A DNA stretch of 64,000 nucleotides from positions 1,582,501-1,646,500 of the forward strand of contig WPIO01000024.1 in the NCBI GenBank assembly GCA_009760855.2, in the 5' to 3' direction. The notes under the pieces were generated by a model. It was given only the letters and a program-made list of their open reading frames with translations. It ran no database searches and had not been told where the DNA came from. The position numbers and the translations under genes are program-made. Below, one piece after another: positions 36,703-48,755 of the stretch. Within the stretch, counting starts at the first letter, position 1. Every line of letters begins with the position of its first letter. Origin of the DNA: Cristatella mucedo (taxonomy: Eukaryota > Bryozoa > Phylactolaemata > Cristatellidae).

Positions 36703-37003
36703 CGAATTCTAGCCGCGGCTGGAGAATGGAGGGCACTGGTGCTGCTCATTGTCGGGCTGCCCTTGGCGGGCATGGCAGCAGCCCATGCTGCCTGAAGCGG
36801 CGGTGTCGTCACCGGCTGCGCTCGCTTTACATCCTGAGTGCCAGCCCGAGGAGGCGGGGCGGACGACACCGAAGCCGCAGGACCCGACTTTTCTGTCAGC
36901 TTGCCAGGCGTGCAGGGGGAGGCTGGCGGACCTTCGGCCTTCTTCAGCAGGTGACGGCCAAAGGCCTGCGCCCTGCCTGCAGCTGGAGACTCCACAGTGG
37001 CAG
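32259..37003 (-). CDS. mylk: MLCK giant exon: disordered N-terminal region and start of Ig 1
   Basis: A single 4745-nt exon, open throughout and much richer in G+C than its flanks. It encodes about 1530 residues of low-complexity Ser/Ala/Gln/Pro-rich sequence with poly-Ser, poly-Ala and poly-Gln runs (the largest Gln tract is interrupted by His, about 34072-34131). It then opens Ig 1: APRFVIRPRTQYVKKGQTAT, LRCLADGQPKPTVTW. The donor is AAG|GTGAGC. The start is set by acceptor tttctttagag|CTGCC, because all compatible upstream donors are phase 1. No domain is recognisable before Ig 1, and no catalytic function is suggested. Such regions in MLCK and titin-like proteins often act as spacers or actin-binding segments, but nothing here shows that directly. 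Residues 198-1779. Confidence 0.88.
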
Positions 37004-37916
37004 CTCTAAAGAAAAATGCCTTGAGCACTTGCCGAGCTGCAGTATGAGCAGTACAGCCAGAAAGCCTTCCGCACTGGTGCTGCACGGCCTACGCACGCAG
37101 GCACAAGCAAACGCCCAGCAGCAGTGAAAGTCGGTGAGATTCGAATTGTTGGCAGTCGCTTTACCAACACTGGAGGCACTGAAGTGGTTGCTCAGCCTTA
37201 TCCGAGGCCAATCGCTTCCCTATCAGGCATGGGCCGCCCCAGAGCACCACGCACACGGATCATCCCATACGCGCTCTCTTTACCCTTTAGTAGGCAAGAA
37301 TGCATGCACGCAAAAATGCAAACCGCCAATGCACACCCACACAAGCGCGAGCGAGCACGCGTGCATACAGCTTCGAGCACGAGCGAAAACCGTCTGGCGC
37401 CGATGCCTGAAGAAAGGCGCGAGCCAATCGCCGAGCTCGGTGATAGCACGGTCGGCACGCCAGCTACCACTGACCTGTCATTCGAGGTGCTCTTCGTGAC
37501 CAGATTCGCATCTACAACACAGAGCAGAGCCCTGCTGCTCAGACGAGGTCACGTGGCACGGGCACGAGCAGCCGCACTGCATAGCACTTAAGTCGACGCT
37601 GAGTCAGAAGCTCCTTGGGCTTCCTTCCCACTCCCCCAACGGAAGTTTTAAAAATAAAAAGTCAAAATCTTATTGCTCTTCTACCAAGAGTGATGGCCAC
37701 CTGCGCAGGCGATCCAGCCAATAGAACACTGCCTACTGACAGCCGCTTCTCGCTGTGGCAGGCAAACTATAAGATCGCTGTGGCTCCGCTGCAAGCCACG
37801 CTCGTCCGCGCTCGCTGGGCGCCAACCACCTTGCTACGCTAACGGCTAAGGGTCGGTCAGCTTGGCTCACGCGTGTGCAGACGATGCAAGCACTGCTCGC
37901 TTGCCACGCTTGTTAC
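37004..37916 (-). other. MLCK intron between MGN exon and giant exon
   Basis: This 913-bp stretch is intron in the short-isoform model, with donor CTG|GTAACA and the AGAG acceptor. I see no repeat family or alternative exon in it. A 155-codon plus-strand open frame (37124-37591) has no recognisable features. Confidence 0.55.
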
Positions 37917-38508
37917 CAGCGCATCGCAGGGCTGTGCGAGGCGAGCGCTCGGCCACAGGACCCGGCACCAGCACATAGACTTTGCTCAGCTGCTCCCGAA
38001 GCAGCAGCAGCTCCTTCGTGCAGTCCTCGTCGCAGCGATGGCGGCGCTGGCAGCAGCAGGGCTCCGAAGCGCAGCTACAGGCCAAGTGCGGCTGCCGGCA
38101 CTGCAGCTGCTGCAGCTGCAGCTGACGGCAGTGATCCTGCACCAGCACGATGTCGTACTGCTCGCTGTCCCCTCCACCCACCGAAGCGGGATCACGCTGC
38201 ACGCTGGCAGCAGCCCCTTCCGAGGCACGCTGCCCGCTCTCCGTCGGCCGACTGCGGCACTGCTGCTTCTTCCGGCGGCTCAGTGGCAGGCCACACAGAA
38301 GGCTGTCAGATCGCTGCTTCCTAGCGCCACGAGCGTCCGCTAGAGCAGGGCCAACGGCCTGCTTGGAAGCCGACCTCGTGGCTAGAGCACTTCCGGCAGG
38401 CTCATGCAGCGCCACACGCAGGGAGGCAGAGGCGCCGTCACTTTGGACGACGCGCGACCAGCTGGTGCGCTCCAGCCGATCGCCGGCGCACGACGTTAGA
38501 TTGCCCAT
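37917..38508 (-). CDS. Putative alternative first coding exon of MLCK, N-myristoylation-like start
   Basis: An open frame begins MGNLTSCAGDRLERTSW. An in-frame TAG lies four codons upstream, so ATG at 38508-38506 is the natural start. Gly2, Ser6 and Cys7 fit an N-myristoylation plus palmitoylation signature, suggesting membrane targeting (inference). The middle is Ser/Arg/Ala-rich. The end has a Cys-rich patch and a short helix (CTKELLLLREQLSK) with coiled-coil character. A donor CTG|GTAACA leaves phase 1, which fits the acceptor at 37003. The -3 base of the start context is C, so initiation context is not ideal. It could instead belong to a separate small gene. I do not recognise a homologue. 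Confidence 0.5.
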
Positions 38509-39298
38509 GAGCGCAGGCTAGTTAGATAAGTGACGAGCGCTACTGCTGCTGCTGCTGCTGCATGCACATGCAATCCGTGCCCTAGCTGCAAACGTCAGTC
38601 AGCCGGCTGGAAGAGTGAGAGCCGAGCACTGGCGAGCCAGCCGGCGACACAGCAGCTCGCGTGGCGCCGAGGTGCAGTCTGGGCTCGCCACTGACTACGG
38701 CGGCGGCCACCCTGCATCCGGCCAACCTTGGCGATCCTCTTGTATTGGTAGCACCTTTGCCAACGCCTTCACGCACCGAGGGCTCAGTCTCACGGCAGTC
38801 TCGCCAGGCCGAAAGGTGCCCAACAACGAGCCGACTGTAAGCAGAAACCGACCGGGCCTTCCTCCGACCTTGGATTGGCAATAAGTGTCATACTGTCCAC
38901 AGTCACAGCCAGTGCGATCGCCCTCTCACAGCTGCAGCAGTTGCCTCCGTAGTCGCCCCTGGAGCCGCCGTCGTCTCAAGCAGCAGAGCTGCGGACGAGA
39001 CAGGTCTGTCTTACAGCCAGCGCTGGGTCCCTCTGTCTGAGACCCGGTCGGTCGGACGGCAGCACGATGTGCAGGCAGCAAAAAGCGGGCCTCCAAAGCC
39101 AGTCGGCAAATAGGATTACAGACCGCTCGATTTGCTGCATTACGGGGAGGGGTAGCTGTTGGTGGTGGTGGCGGCAGGGCAAGACTCGCGAGCCGCCGAA
39201 TCTGCACAGCGCGACAGGGTGGTAAGCGCTCTAATGGCGCCACCGTGTGAGGGCTGCGTGCTCGCCGCAGCGAGGCGCTTCGTCGCAGAGGAGCCCCG

Positions 39299-39335
<37 letters not shown>

Positions 39336-40215
39336 CAACCAAGCTTGGCTGATCACGTGTATCCCGAGGCTGCCACCACCAGACCATTCGCACGAGGACG
39401 TGGAGACGACAGGAAGTGGTACCAGGGACGCTGCACGGAAGCTGGATGGAGAGCAGGAAGCAGCCAAGGGGAAGCAAGAAGATGGAGAGCAGGAAGCAGC
39501 CAATCGACTGCCCACTTGGCTGTCACTCGCCACCCAGGGGCACTGGGCTTTCAGCGGGCTTTGATGGGCAGAAATAATGCAACGTCATCATTGCTGATTA
39601 CACACACGTGGCTGGAAAAAATGCAATGTCCCTATAACATGCGCTACGGCACTTGCGTAACTTGCAGACTAACATAAACTGTCTGCTCCACAGTGGCACG
39701 TGAGCAGCCTCACGCGATTGTTCGGGCGCTGCTTCTAATAGGCCTGGACTATATCGCTACCGTGTGCTTATTAGTGGTTCCTAAATTGTGATGAGTAGAA
39801 GCCGAATGTATCGAAGTCTTAGCAATGCATCTTACTTAGGCATTGGTAATGCTGATAAATAACAGGCTCGTGCCACCGGCTTGGGGGAATGGTTGCCATC
39901 AAGTTGCGCATTGAAGTAATGGAGCTAAACACTATCGTGCAGGCAGGGGACTTACTGAGCAATATTGATAGCTGACACATTCTGCTGTCGGCTTCACACG
40001 TGCATAAACTTGCATTGCTTCTGACTTGTTAACCGTACAGCTAGGCACCAGTTCAACTACCATGTGTCATTCAACTGCAAGGTCTGGCGCAGGTTACATA
40101 TGGCACGTGGGAATGACTTCCAGTGCAGCTGCACGCATTCGCAAGACCGTGACCGATAACTTGGAAGAGACGAAATATCGTACGAGGGTGTGCCGGGGTC
40201 TTTCTGACTACCGAA
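38509..40215. other. Region upstream of the MGN exon; no gene seen
   Basis: If the MGN exon is a true first exon, its promoter and 5' UTR should lie here. I see a CTG/CAG run at 38541-38562 and (GA)n at 39300-39332, but no convincing TATA or initiator match that I would defend. Open frames on both strands (38926-39677) have no family signature. Confidence 0.5.
39300..39332. repeat. (GA)n microsatellite
   Basis: About 16 GA units upstream of the putative MGN first exon. Confidence 0.95.
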
Positions 40216-40860
40216 GATGATAATAATAATAATATGAATATGTTGTTTGTATATCCTCCGAAGAGAACTTAATCTCTATCTGGGCATTTTACAACTCGCT
40301 GTATCGAATCAATAACCAAGGCTTTGCAACATGCACGGTATCAAGCATGCAAAAGGAAACAAGTGCCATGCTTAGGACAGCTTGCTAGAGCAAACATAAA
40401 GACACTCGTGACCACCGGTTAATAGGACCTCTGGCTAGTTAACATGCACTGAGGCATGCACTGGCATGTCTGCAGAACACACCGAAAAAACACGACAAAG
40501 GAAAAGCCAGCTGGAACAGAAGTGTCTTAAGCTGAGATTTTAAGGATGCAAAGTCGTCATGAGGGAATAAATCCTGGCCGTAAGTGAGTATCATACTTTC
40601 TGTGCATGAGGTTCGATAACCAAAAGATTTGAATTTATTGTCGACGGAGGGCGAGATAATAAGATGCTGAGGACCATGTGCTTCGGAAGGCACTGCTCAC
40701 GAGCATGACTGTCGATGGCGGCAATCAAGGCAAATACGCCGGCCACTGGATGAGCAATGATGTCGGATGGGTAGGCTGGAGAAAGCGAGCAAGGTAAACT
40801 AGCTCAGGGGCGTAGATAATGAAAAGAAGCAAGCCTAAGGCCGAACCCTGAGATGCCTAA
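40216..40860 (-). mobile_element. LINE family B 3' fragment, inverted, internal deletion
   Basis: It begins ATAATAATAATAATATGAAT and CCGAAGAGAACTTAATCTCT. The minus strand then gives FGYRTSCTESMILTYGQDLF and LKSQLKTLLFQLAF (the LINE tail), and near 40850 QGSALGLLLFIIYAPELVYL (the RT PQGSVLGP motif). The two blocks are fused, so the thumb region is deleted. It abuts the family A copy that starts near 40865. Confidence 0.75.
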
Positions 40861-40864
40861 AACG

Positions 40865-42268
40865 ATATGGGGTAGAGTGTCTCTGCTTGTTTTGCTTGAT
40901 CTTTCGGCAGCTTTTGATACCATCGATCACAAAGTTCTTCTAGAGCGCCTCTCATCTCGCCTGGGCATCACTGGCACTACTCTGCAGTGGTTCAGGTCCT
41001 ATCTCAGTGGGAGACTCCAGAGTATTGACGTGAAAGGACAAAGATCATCTGAAGTACCTCTGAAATATGGAGAACCTCAGGGCTCAGTGCTAGGTCCGGT
41101 TCTTTTCACGGTTTATACTCTGCCTCTTGCTGATGTGATTGCCAAGCACAATCTAGGCTTTCACTTCTATGCGGATGACACTCAGTTGTACCTTTGCTTT
41201 GATCCCTCCCAGCCTTCGAGCACCTCAAATTCTCTCAACTCACTAGCTGCATGCATTGATGACATCCGCACATGGATGGCAGCAAATTTTCTAAAACTTA
41301 GCGATGATAAAACTAACTTACTAGTTATGGGCAAACCCAGTGTGATCAAGAGATTGGAAAAGCTGACTCTCAAAATTGGCTCTGCCAGCATATCTCCTGT
41401 CGAATCAGCTCGGAATCTAGGTGTCATATTCCAAAGCGACCTCTCGTTAGACGACCATATCAGCTCCACAGTCAAATCCGCCTATTTTCAGCTTCATAAC
41501 ATTGCTAAAATTCGGGCTTGTTTAGATAAAGATACCACGTCCAAGTTAGATCATGCATTCGTGACATCCCGTCTCGACTTCTGCAACTCACTGCTTACTG
41601 GCCTCCCAGCATGTGCGATCAGGCGATTGCAGCTTGTGCAAAACTCTGCAGCTACGCTTGTCTGTCGTGAGCTTCACAGTTGCCACATTACTCCACTTCT
41701 CGCCGACCTGCACTGGCTACCAGTCAAGCAACGGATTGACTTCAAGGTTTTGTCGCTCACTTTTAGGTCCCTTCATTCTATGGCTCCAGCCTATCAGTCA
41801 GATATACTACCCCATCAGGCCAAGCATCGTACCACCCGCTTCTCGGAATCCAACAGTCTAGAAATACCTCATACAAACCTTAAATCCTTTGGAGACCGTG
41901 CATTTAGCTCGTATGCTCCCACAGCCTGGAACTCCCTCCCGAACTGCGTCAAAACATCCCCTGACCTGACCACATTTAAAAGGAACCTAAAAACACACCT
42001 ATTTAGGACAGCATTTAGTGGGTCCCCGTGATTCGTCCTTGATGTGCTTATGCGTGCTGACACTGTGCATGCTGCCACTAACCACATTTGCATGCTGACC
42101 CTGTGCATGTCACCCCTAACCATATTATTCATCTCGTTTGTTTTTCAAGCATGATTTTACTTACCATTCAATTGCATTTCACTTTACAGCAAATGTAAAG
42201 CGCCTAGAGAGAGATTGAGTTCTCTGAGGGCGCTTTATCAAGTGAATTATTATTATTATTATTATTAT
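40865..42268 (+). mobile_element. 5'-truncated LINE (CR1/L2/jockey-like), family A, reverse transcriptase still open
   Basis: The open frame to 42031 encodes the palm and thumb of a non-LTR reverse transcriptase. It includes LLDLSAAFDTIDHKVLLERL (A motif), PQGSVLGPVLF, and FYADDTQLYL (41164-41193, the catalytic YADD). A C-terminal tail follows, with SRLDFCNSLLTGLP, LHWLPVKQRIDFKVLSLTF and WNSLP...FKRNLKTHLF. A 3' UTR ends AAATGTAAAGCGCCT...(ATT)n near 42268. The endonuclease and RT fingers are missing, so it cannot move by itself. The intact frame suggests a fairly recent insertion. Confidence 0.93.
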
Positions 42269-42559
42269 ATAACGGCTCCCAAGATGACCGACAGCCGCTT
42301 GAAGCTACACTCTGTGAGCTCTCACTGCGGTAGGACCCAACCCAGTTTAGCGCTGTGCCAGCGATACCTAAGCGTGAGGCGAGGCGCTCGAGAGATCAGA
42401 TGGTCAATAAACAGTTTCAGATGCTGCTGATAGATCCAGATGCACCAGCAGAGAGGCTCTACCCTAATAAGCATAGTTTAGTAATCTTTAATCTAATTTA
42501 GTCTTTGTAAACCCAGGCAGAGATGTTTCCCCAGCATGGTTTGCTCTAAATTCCACTTG

Positions 42560-43400
42560 CAACTTGCTAGCAAGATATGATGAATGGATGCAATCGTTTA
42601 GTTGCTGAGCCACCACTCCTTCTAGAGCTTCGATAAGAATAGCAGAAAGGAGACTAGACAAAAGGTTACCTCAATTCTTCCAATCTAGGCTAGGCTTTTT
42701 AATGAGTGGGCTTAGAATTGCTGCTTTCAGATGGGAAAAGATTGTATCTGTAGCCAGGTAATATTTACAGCAAGCATTTGTTATAGCTGGCAGCAGCAGG
42801 CATGTGCACTTCATAAGAACAACTGTTGGGACAAGATCCAGAAGACTATAGATCTTTTCAGCCTGGCAGACAAGTTTAGCGACGAATTCGGTATAAACAG
42901 GCAAGAACAAGGTGAACGACGAGGTGAGAGAAGAAAGGCGGAGCTAAAGACCTAAAGGGACAGTAGTGAGGTGATAGATTCCCTAATCCACTATATCTTA
43001 CCTGTGAAGAATTTAGAGAGACATGATATGCTCAGTCAAGTCTCGATCACTAAGGAGTAGGCTTGCTTGGGAGCGGTTAAAAAGTTGGTCGATAGTGAAC
43101 ATCAACATTCTGGAGAGGTGAGCCTGTGATCCTACTACTTCTCTATAAAATTTGGGCTCAGCCTTAGCCAAAATAGATTTATACGACCCACAGTAATCTT
43201 AAAATGCCAAAGTGAGCCATGAGTCCAACTTTACGGTGGCCTTCTCAAGTCTACGTTTCATGTTCCTTACTCTTGTTTCGTCAGCCGTAAAACAAAGAGC
43301 GACTTGGTGAGGACGAACCACTCGTCTAGCAATATGTGCATGCTTATCAGTTAAGCTGAATGGCGCTGAGTCGGAGCATTGTATCAAGGGGGGATGTGGG
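42560..43400 (-). mobile_element. LINE fragment: region before and within RT fingers, inverted
   Basis: On the minus strand, LLDLVPTVVLMKCTCLLLPA, AAILSPLIKKPSLDWKN (42671-42910) and CFTADETRVRNMKRRLEKAT (43199-43387) match the LINE linker and RT fingers (DPxPTWLLKxC...PLLKKPSLD). This is the part missing from the copy at 40865-42268. Confidence 0.75.
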
Positions 43401-43628
43401 TGGAAGAGTCAAGTAGAAGGGTAGAGGGTGCAAGTCTTCTAATAATAGCATTAATGTCTAGAGACTATATAAGACTAAGTTTCTTAACACACGCTATTTT
43501 TTATGTCAAAAGAGAAACGTTTTCCGGGGAGAATTAAAATCCACACATATGATCAGACGTGCCAAAAGGGGTGAAGATAGGAATCAACAGGCATCAATCT
43601 CGAGAGAAAAATTTAATCAAGGGTGTGG

Positions 43629-43633
<5 letters not shown>

Positions 43634-43690
<57 letters not shown>

Positions 43691-43792
43691 TGTGTATGTG
43701 TGTGTGTCTGTGTGTGTGTGTCTGTGTGTGTGTGTGTGTGTTTGTGTGTTTGTGTGTGTCTGTGTCTGTGTCAGTGTCTGTGTCTGTGCGCG
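43634..43792. repeat. (TG)n compound microsatellite
   Basis: About 55 bp of pure TG, then TG interrupted by TC and TT. It is alternating purine-pyrimidine and could adopt Z-DNA (inference). Confidence 0.95.
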
Positions 43793-44587
43793 TGTGTGAG
43801 CACATTAGGGACTTGAAAGTGAGCACTGAGGCAGGAGGATGCAGACATACTGAAACTCACTGGATCAGATGAGTTATCAAAGTGGATATTAAAATTACAT
43901 TGAATGAGATGAGGGCAACGTGAAGAGCGGCATGTTATTGACTCTCTGATTTTCAATCAGAGCCTGATATTCCATTGCTCGATCTCGTTGCTTTGAGGGA
44001 AGCGAATAGCTAACGTCATTAAAGTATAATGGTGGGTTGCATTCAGTGAGAGCTACATGTCGAAACTATGGTAATCAAGTCAGCATCTGATTCTGGGCAA
44101 GCAACTTGGGCTTTTCCGCATTGGGTGACTTGTAAGTTCGAGGCACACTGGCCGGCGCTGACGACATGCAGAAGCTGGGCAGAGGGAGTGCTGATAGCAA
44201 TGGCAATGCTGCCACCCTTATAATGGACCTAGCTGGCTTCAGGACTTGAGCTTAACAAGCTTCCAGCAGCAACCAGCCGCAGTATAGCGAACTCTCGGAC
44301 CACTGATCCCTAGAAGCACTGGACAGCAGGGACAATCAACCCTCTGGCCAATAGTCGGCAAGTAGAGCTGGAAATCTTTTGTTTGTTCCGTTGGGCCACT
44401 TCTGGATACAGAGATACACGGTTCTACCTTGGGCTGCCATGCTGCCGAAAGTCGCAGCAAGCATTAGCATTGAAGAAGAGGATGAAGGCCACAGAGTGGA
44501 AACTGCCTCGGCACCTCGGCACCAGTCCTCGGCCTTTGCTTAGTTTCGATTTTTCTCTTGCCTCTGGTGGTTTGCCGTGCCACTTAC

Positions 44588-44677
44588 CCATTATTTCAGA
44601 TGAGCCAGGCCTCGGAAAGCCACCATTGGCCGGGGTGGATCTTGTCTCTGCTCTCTGGACGGCAGCACCACTGTTTC
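44588..44677 (-). CDS. Candidate upstream exon of the MLCK gene
   Basis: Acceptor ccttcttgttgcag|GAAAC with a good pyrimidine tract, and consensus donor ATGG|GTAAGT, 90 nt, phase 1 to 1. It encodes NSGAAVQRAETRSTPANGGF then PRPGSSEIM. Joining to the giant exon (G|CT) gives an uninterrupted frame, and joining to the exon at 51746-51797 (G|GA) also fits. No domain is recognised. Its support is entirely splice-site quality and phase agreement. Confidence 0.6.
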
Positions 44678-46264
44678 CTGCAACAAGAAGGTGCTTTTGT
44701 GGAACATCGATAATAGGCCAGGTGCCAGATATTTTAGAGAAAGCTTTTGAGTTGTAAAAAGCAAAAAATGAACTACTATTCACTTTACATTGCCAGCTGC
44801 TCAGATTGCATGTGGATGACCCTTCCACCTATCGGCAGTATTCTAATTCAAGCAGGTTGCCTTCATCTTGCCTGTTTCAAAATGGTTTTTGCTAGATGAC
44901 CACATCTGCTTAATAGTCAAGCCTGCATTCTTCCACCTAACTAGCATTGCGATCAATCGGACGAGCTTAGATAAGGGAAACATAGCTGAGTTTTAGTCCA
45001 TGCATTCTTGACATATCATCTAGACTTCATAATTGCTTTGCAGGTCTTCGAGCCTGCGCAATACGATGCTTACAGATAGTGAAAAACTCATAAAGTGCAC
45101 TCACAATAGGCAAATGCACAGGCACTCACAATCATGTGCAAGCGAGCGAACGAACCAATGACTGCATGGAAGTGGGCGTTCGTGTGCATGGCATGCATGC
45201 ACACTCACATTCGTGAAGCAACGGTGCCTATGCCTACAAGCAACAGGTAGTTTACCTGCAAGCTGCAGGCATGCGGTGGCAGAAGCACCAGAGCACACAT
45301 TAGCACTAAGCGCAGTGCCTTCAAATTCCTGCTAAGTCGCAGCCAGCATGTTTACATTAACACAAATAATCATGTCACCCTTTGCGCAATATTGATTCTA
45401 CCAAGTTTGCCGAGGTCTAGACCGAAACCTGATGCCCCCAGCCGAAAATCAAAGCACCTTTCAGCACACTTCGGCCACTGCACGGTGCTGCCAGCCCTGC
45501 GTCCCTGCACGCGTGCTGTGTGTGCAGCCCTATGAATCACGTGCAATGGATCGAGAAGGCCGCGGCCCCAGAGGCTTCCTGTCCTCGCTCCCCAGGTTCC
45601 TCCTTCCCCTCCCACCATGAGGAGATCGGCAGCGTCAGCATGAGCATGAGCAGATCGCATCTCGCTGTAAGATAGGGCCACATGCAGGGGTACAGACAGG
45701 GAGCGATCGGATAGTGACAGGTGATCTGAGCATGGCCGGCAGCGCAGCAGAATGGCTCTGCTGCTTGATCCCAGCCACCTGGCCAGCTTCAGCCACCTGT
45801 GGAAGCCCAGCCCGCAGGTGGCAGAAGCCCGGGCTCAGCCGGGGACTCGCTGAGCCCAGCTGAGAAACAGCCAATGCCGGCAGCCGGTCTGGCAGATCAG
45901 ATCAGGAAGATGCTCGAGCTGATCGGAGCTGCTGGGCATTGGATCACGATATGAAATGCCGCCTACTGCTGGCTACTTACTACAGGAGGGCGCAGCATCA
46001 GCCACGGAGCTTGATTGCCTGCCTGTAGTGCACTACCGGTAGACCCCAGGGGCGGGGCCGTCGAATCACGGGTGTGGGGGGCCAGCTGGCCGCCAGGCAA
46101 GGCCACCACCTTCAGCACAGGGAAAACAAATGCTGCTAACACCAGCACCTCTGCCAAGCCGAAAGCTCGGCTGCTCGGACGTGCTGACCCCTGCCGCAGG
46201 CTGAGAACTGCACAGCGCCTTGTTGAAGAGCACGAGTACAGCACGAAAGCTGCTTCTGGTCGAT

Positions 46265-46500
46265 CAGCTGACACCGAGCAAAGTTCTTACTCTCTGACCC
46301 TTAAGGCCAGCCACAGATCCAGACCTTCATACCTGCCTGAACTGCAGCACCATTTTCAGCCTCGACGTACCCTCGGGGCTTATATGGACAGTGAATTAAT
46401 TAGCTGTTCCATTATCTGCTATAAGACCGTCGGTGGCAGAAGCTTTTACTCTGCAAGTTCTCGACTACAAAACTCACACGAAGATTACTATGCAACGAGA
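46265..46500 (+). mobile_element. LINE tail remnant, other subfamily
   Basis: The translation LTLKASHRSRPSYLPELQHH then GGRSFYSASSRLQNS resembles the LINE GPxYLxDLL...GDRSFSYAAPxLWNSLP tail. It has no recognisable 3' tail. Confidence 0.5.
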
Positions 46501-48450
46501 TCTCGTCTCCCACTGCCGACAGTGGTAATCCTTTCCAGTCGTCCTGGGCCTTTCCCTCCATGCAACTCTGCCTTTTGGACATCACTCGCTATTTGGTTTT
46601 TGCTTAGGGAAGAACTCACTTCCATGCTACTCGCTTCCTCGACTGCCGTCTTGACTAAACAATGCTCACTGTAACAGCTCACTGTATCTTTGCTGCATGA
46701 GAGGAAGTCTGCTGGCTACCGTATTAGCACCGAAAGCTGCTGCTCAGGCTTTACGTGCGTAACGACCAATGAGCCGTTTCGGCTTTGTGGAGCTACAGAA
46801 GGAAGCAGGAAATGCGTCGCAGCCCAAGTGGCCCTAGCTACAGAAAAAGGCGAGTCCTCCCCTTCATTCCCTAGACCCGACTCTTAGAGGCAGGCAATGC
46901 TGTTTGCCAAAAGACAAGCCCCCCCCCCACAGACTTTCAGTGACCGCCATTCTTGGGTCTGGAACCGAGTCTGGCCCAATCCTTGGCTTGCTTCAGGCTA
47001 CGACATGGCCAAGTGGCACTTTCACAGAACGATGCATCTGGCAGCCTTGCTGCTGCTAGCACTGCAATAGCACAGCAATCTGCTTGTTCAGCCAGCACAG
47101 AAACTTGCCGACATGCGGTGTCGGCGACATGCTCAAGGAGCTCACATGCGAGCTCAAACAAGAAGTTCAGGGTGTTCTCAGATCTCCCAACATTTAACAC
47201 GTGGCACAGCATAAGACCGCGAGAAAGATATGGAAGGATCGGTCGTGTGGGGCATTCCGACGACTACCAGCTTTATAGATTGCTGGATCTCTTCACACCA
47301 GCGGGCATTGGTTATAAAGCCAGGCTCCTGTTTTGTTAACATGAGGCGAAAGATAAAGGCGAGAGTTGACTGATTTGACTTAACAACCTTATTTTCATAT
47401 AGCTGAAGAACAACCTTGGTGGCTAGATAATCATCTCCCCTGGCAGTTGGCAGCAAGAGATCGCCTGCCTCGGGCAAACCCACTACCTGGGTGGTGACGA
47501 GTGGGCCTTTCCTTACTGCTAGGCTAGAGGTTAAGGGTATAGGCCAACGTTCTTAAACTAAGCAATGATATCTGTTGCAGGATAACCAAGCAAACGAGCA
47601 TTCAAGTAATTCTGGAGGGGCACAACGAAACACTCGACTACGATGACTTGCTGAATGCCGACCAAGCGATCTTCTTACCAGTAGGGCAAAAAAAACGACA
47701 CTCTGGCCGGCCACAGGATAGCCAGGTCAGCAGCTAGACAGTCATTCCCCCTCCCCTGTGAGAGTGCAGGATAGAGACCTCAATCTTGGATAGTGGGATT
47801 GCACCTACACGGTGCAAGGACTGCGACCCGGGCATTTTCAGGCATCACTGAGGCCACAGGCCAAAGGGCAGCAGCACAGTACCCCCTCCCTCTCCCCTGT
47901 CGCTCGGGTGGGAGTACGGTAGTAAGTATAGTAAGTAGCGAGCAGCACAGACGGCCATGACTGGTAGGAAGCAGTGGGTCTAAAGCAACTTACTCACGAT
48001 GCCTGTCAGAGACACAGATCTGTTGACTAGCATTCAGTCCTCCCCTCATTAGCTGTCACAGCAGCTATTGGGCTATTCCTTGACCCTGGCTAAAATTATC
48101 CGGCAAGGCACTCGAAGCTACAAAGCACGAAGGTCGCTCTATCAAGCACCCTACTGCTGAGCCCACCCTCCACCCCCCTCCGCATGGCTTGCTAGGCTTG
48201 CCACTGCATCTTCACCGCCGGCACACTGTCATAGCACTTCCGCTGCTCTTGCTACGCAGGTAGAGGCTGCTACTGCTGCTGCTGCTATTGCTGCTTCGGG
48301 GGTGTGTGCACGGCGGCTCAGGAAGCACTGCGCACAGGGAGCGCTGGCAGCATGCTTGGATGGGATTTTATGCAAGCGCACGACTGACCGACCGATGGCT
48401 TTGTTCTGTCGCATTTCGAAGAGACGTCAAACAAAAGCTGAGGACGCACT

Positions 48451-48455
48451 GCGTG

Positions 48456-48533
<78 letters not shown>
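48451..48533. repeat. (GT)n microsatellite
   Basis: About 40 GT units with one early interruption. Confidence 0.95.
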
Positions 48534-48534
<1 letters not shown>

Positions 48535-48649
48535 CGAGCCACGGCCACAGCCCTACAAAAACTAGTTCAGGCGTCTTGCACTCCAGCAGCATCATGAGGA
48601 CACCGCCACTGACTGGTGCCTAGCAACGGCTTCTCTACGCAAGCGAAAG

Positions 48650-48755
48650 GACTCAACTCTATTCAGGCGCTTCACATATGCCACGGGGCTCAAGCCCTCT
48701 AGACCTCGGGCAGACCTTGGTCGGAGGGGCAAGCACCTTGAGCACTGGGCCAAGT
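48650..48755 (-). repeat. tRNA-derived SINE, family 1, inverted
   Basis: The reverse strand reads TGGCCCAGTGCTCAAGGTGC (A-box), GGCTTGAGCCCCGTGGCATA (B-box and junction), GTGAAGCGCCTGAATAGAG. Confidence 0.72.

Noticed and set aside
46937-47483. Two neighbouring minus-strand open frames (91 and 101 codons)
   Set aside because: They may be remains of a mobile element, but no motif could be tied to a family, so I do not call them.
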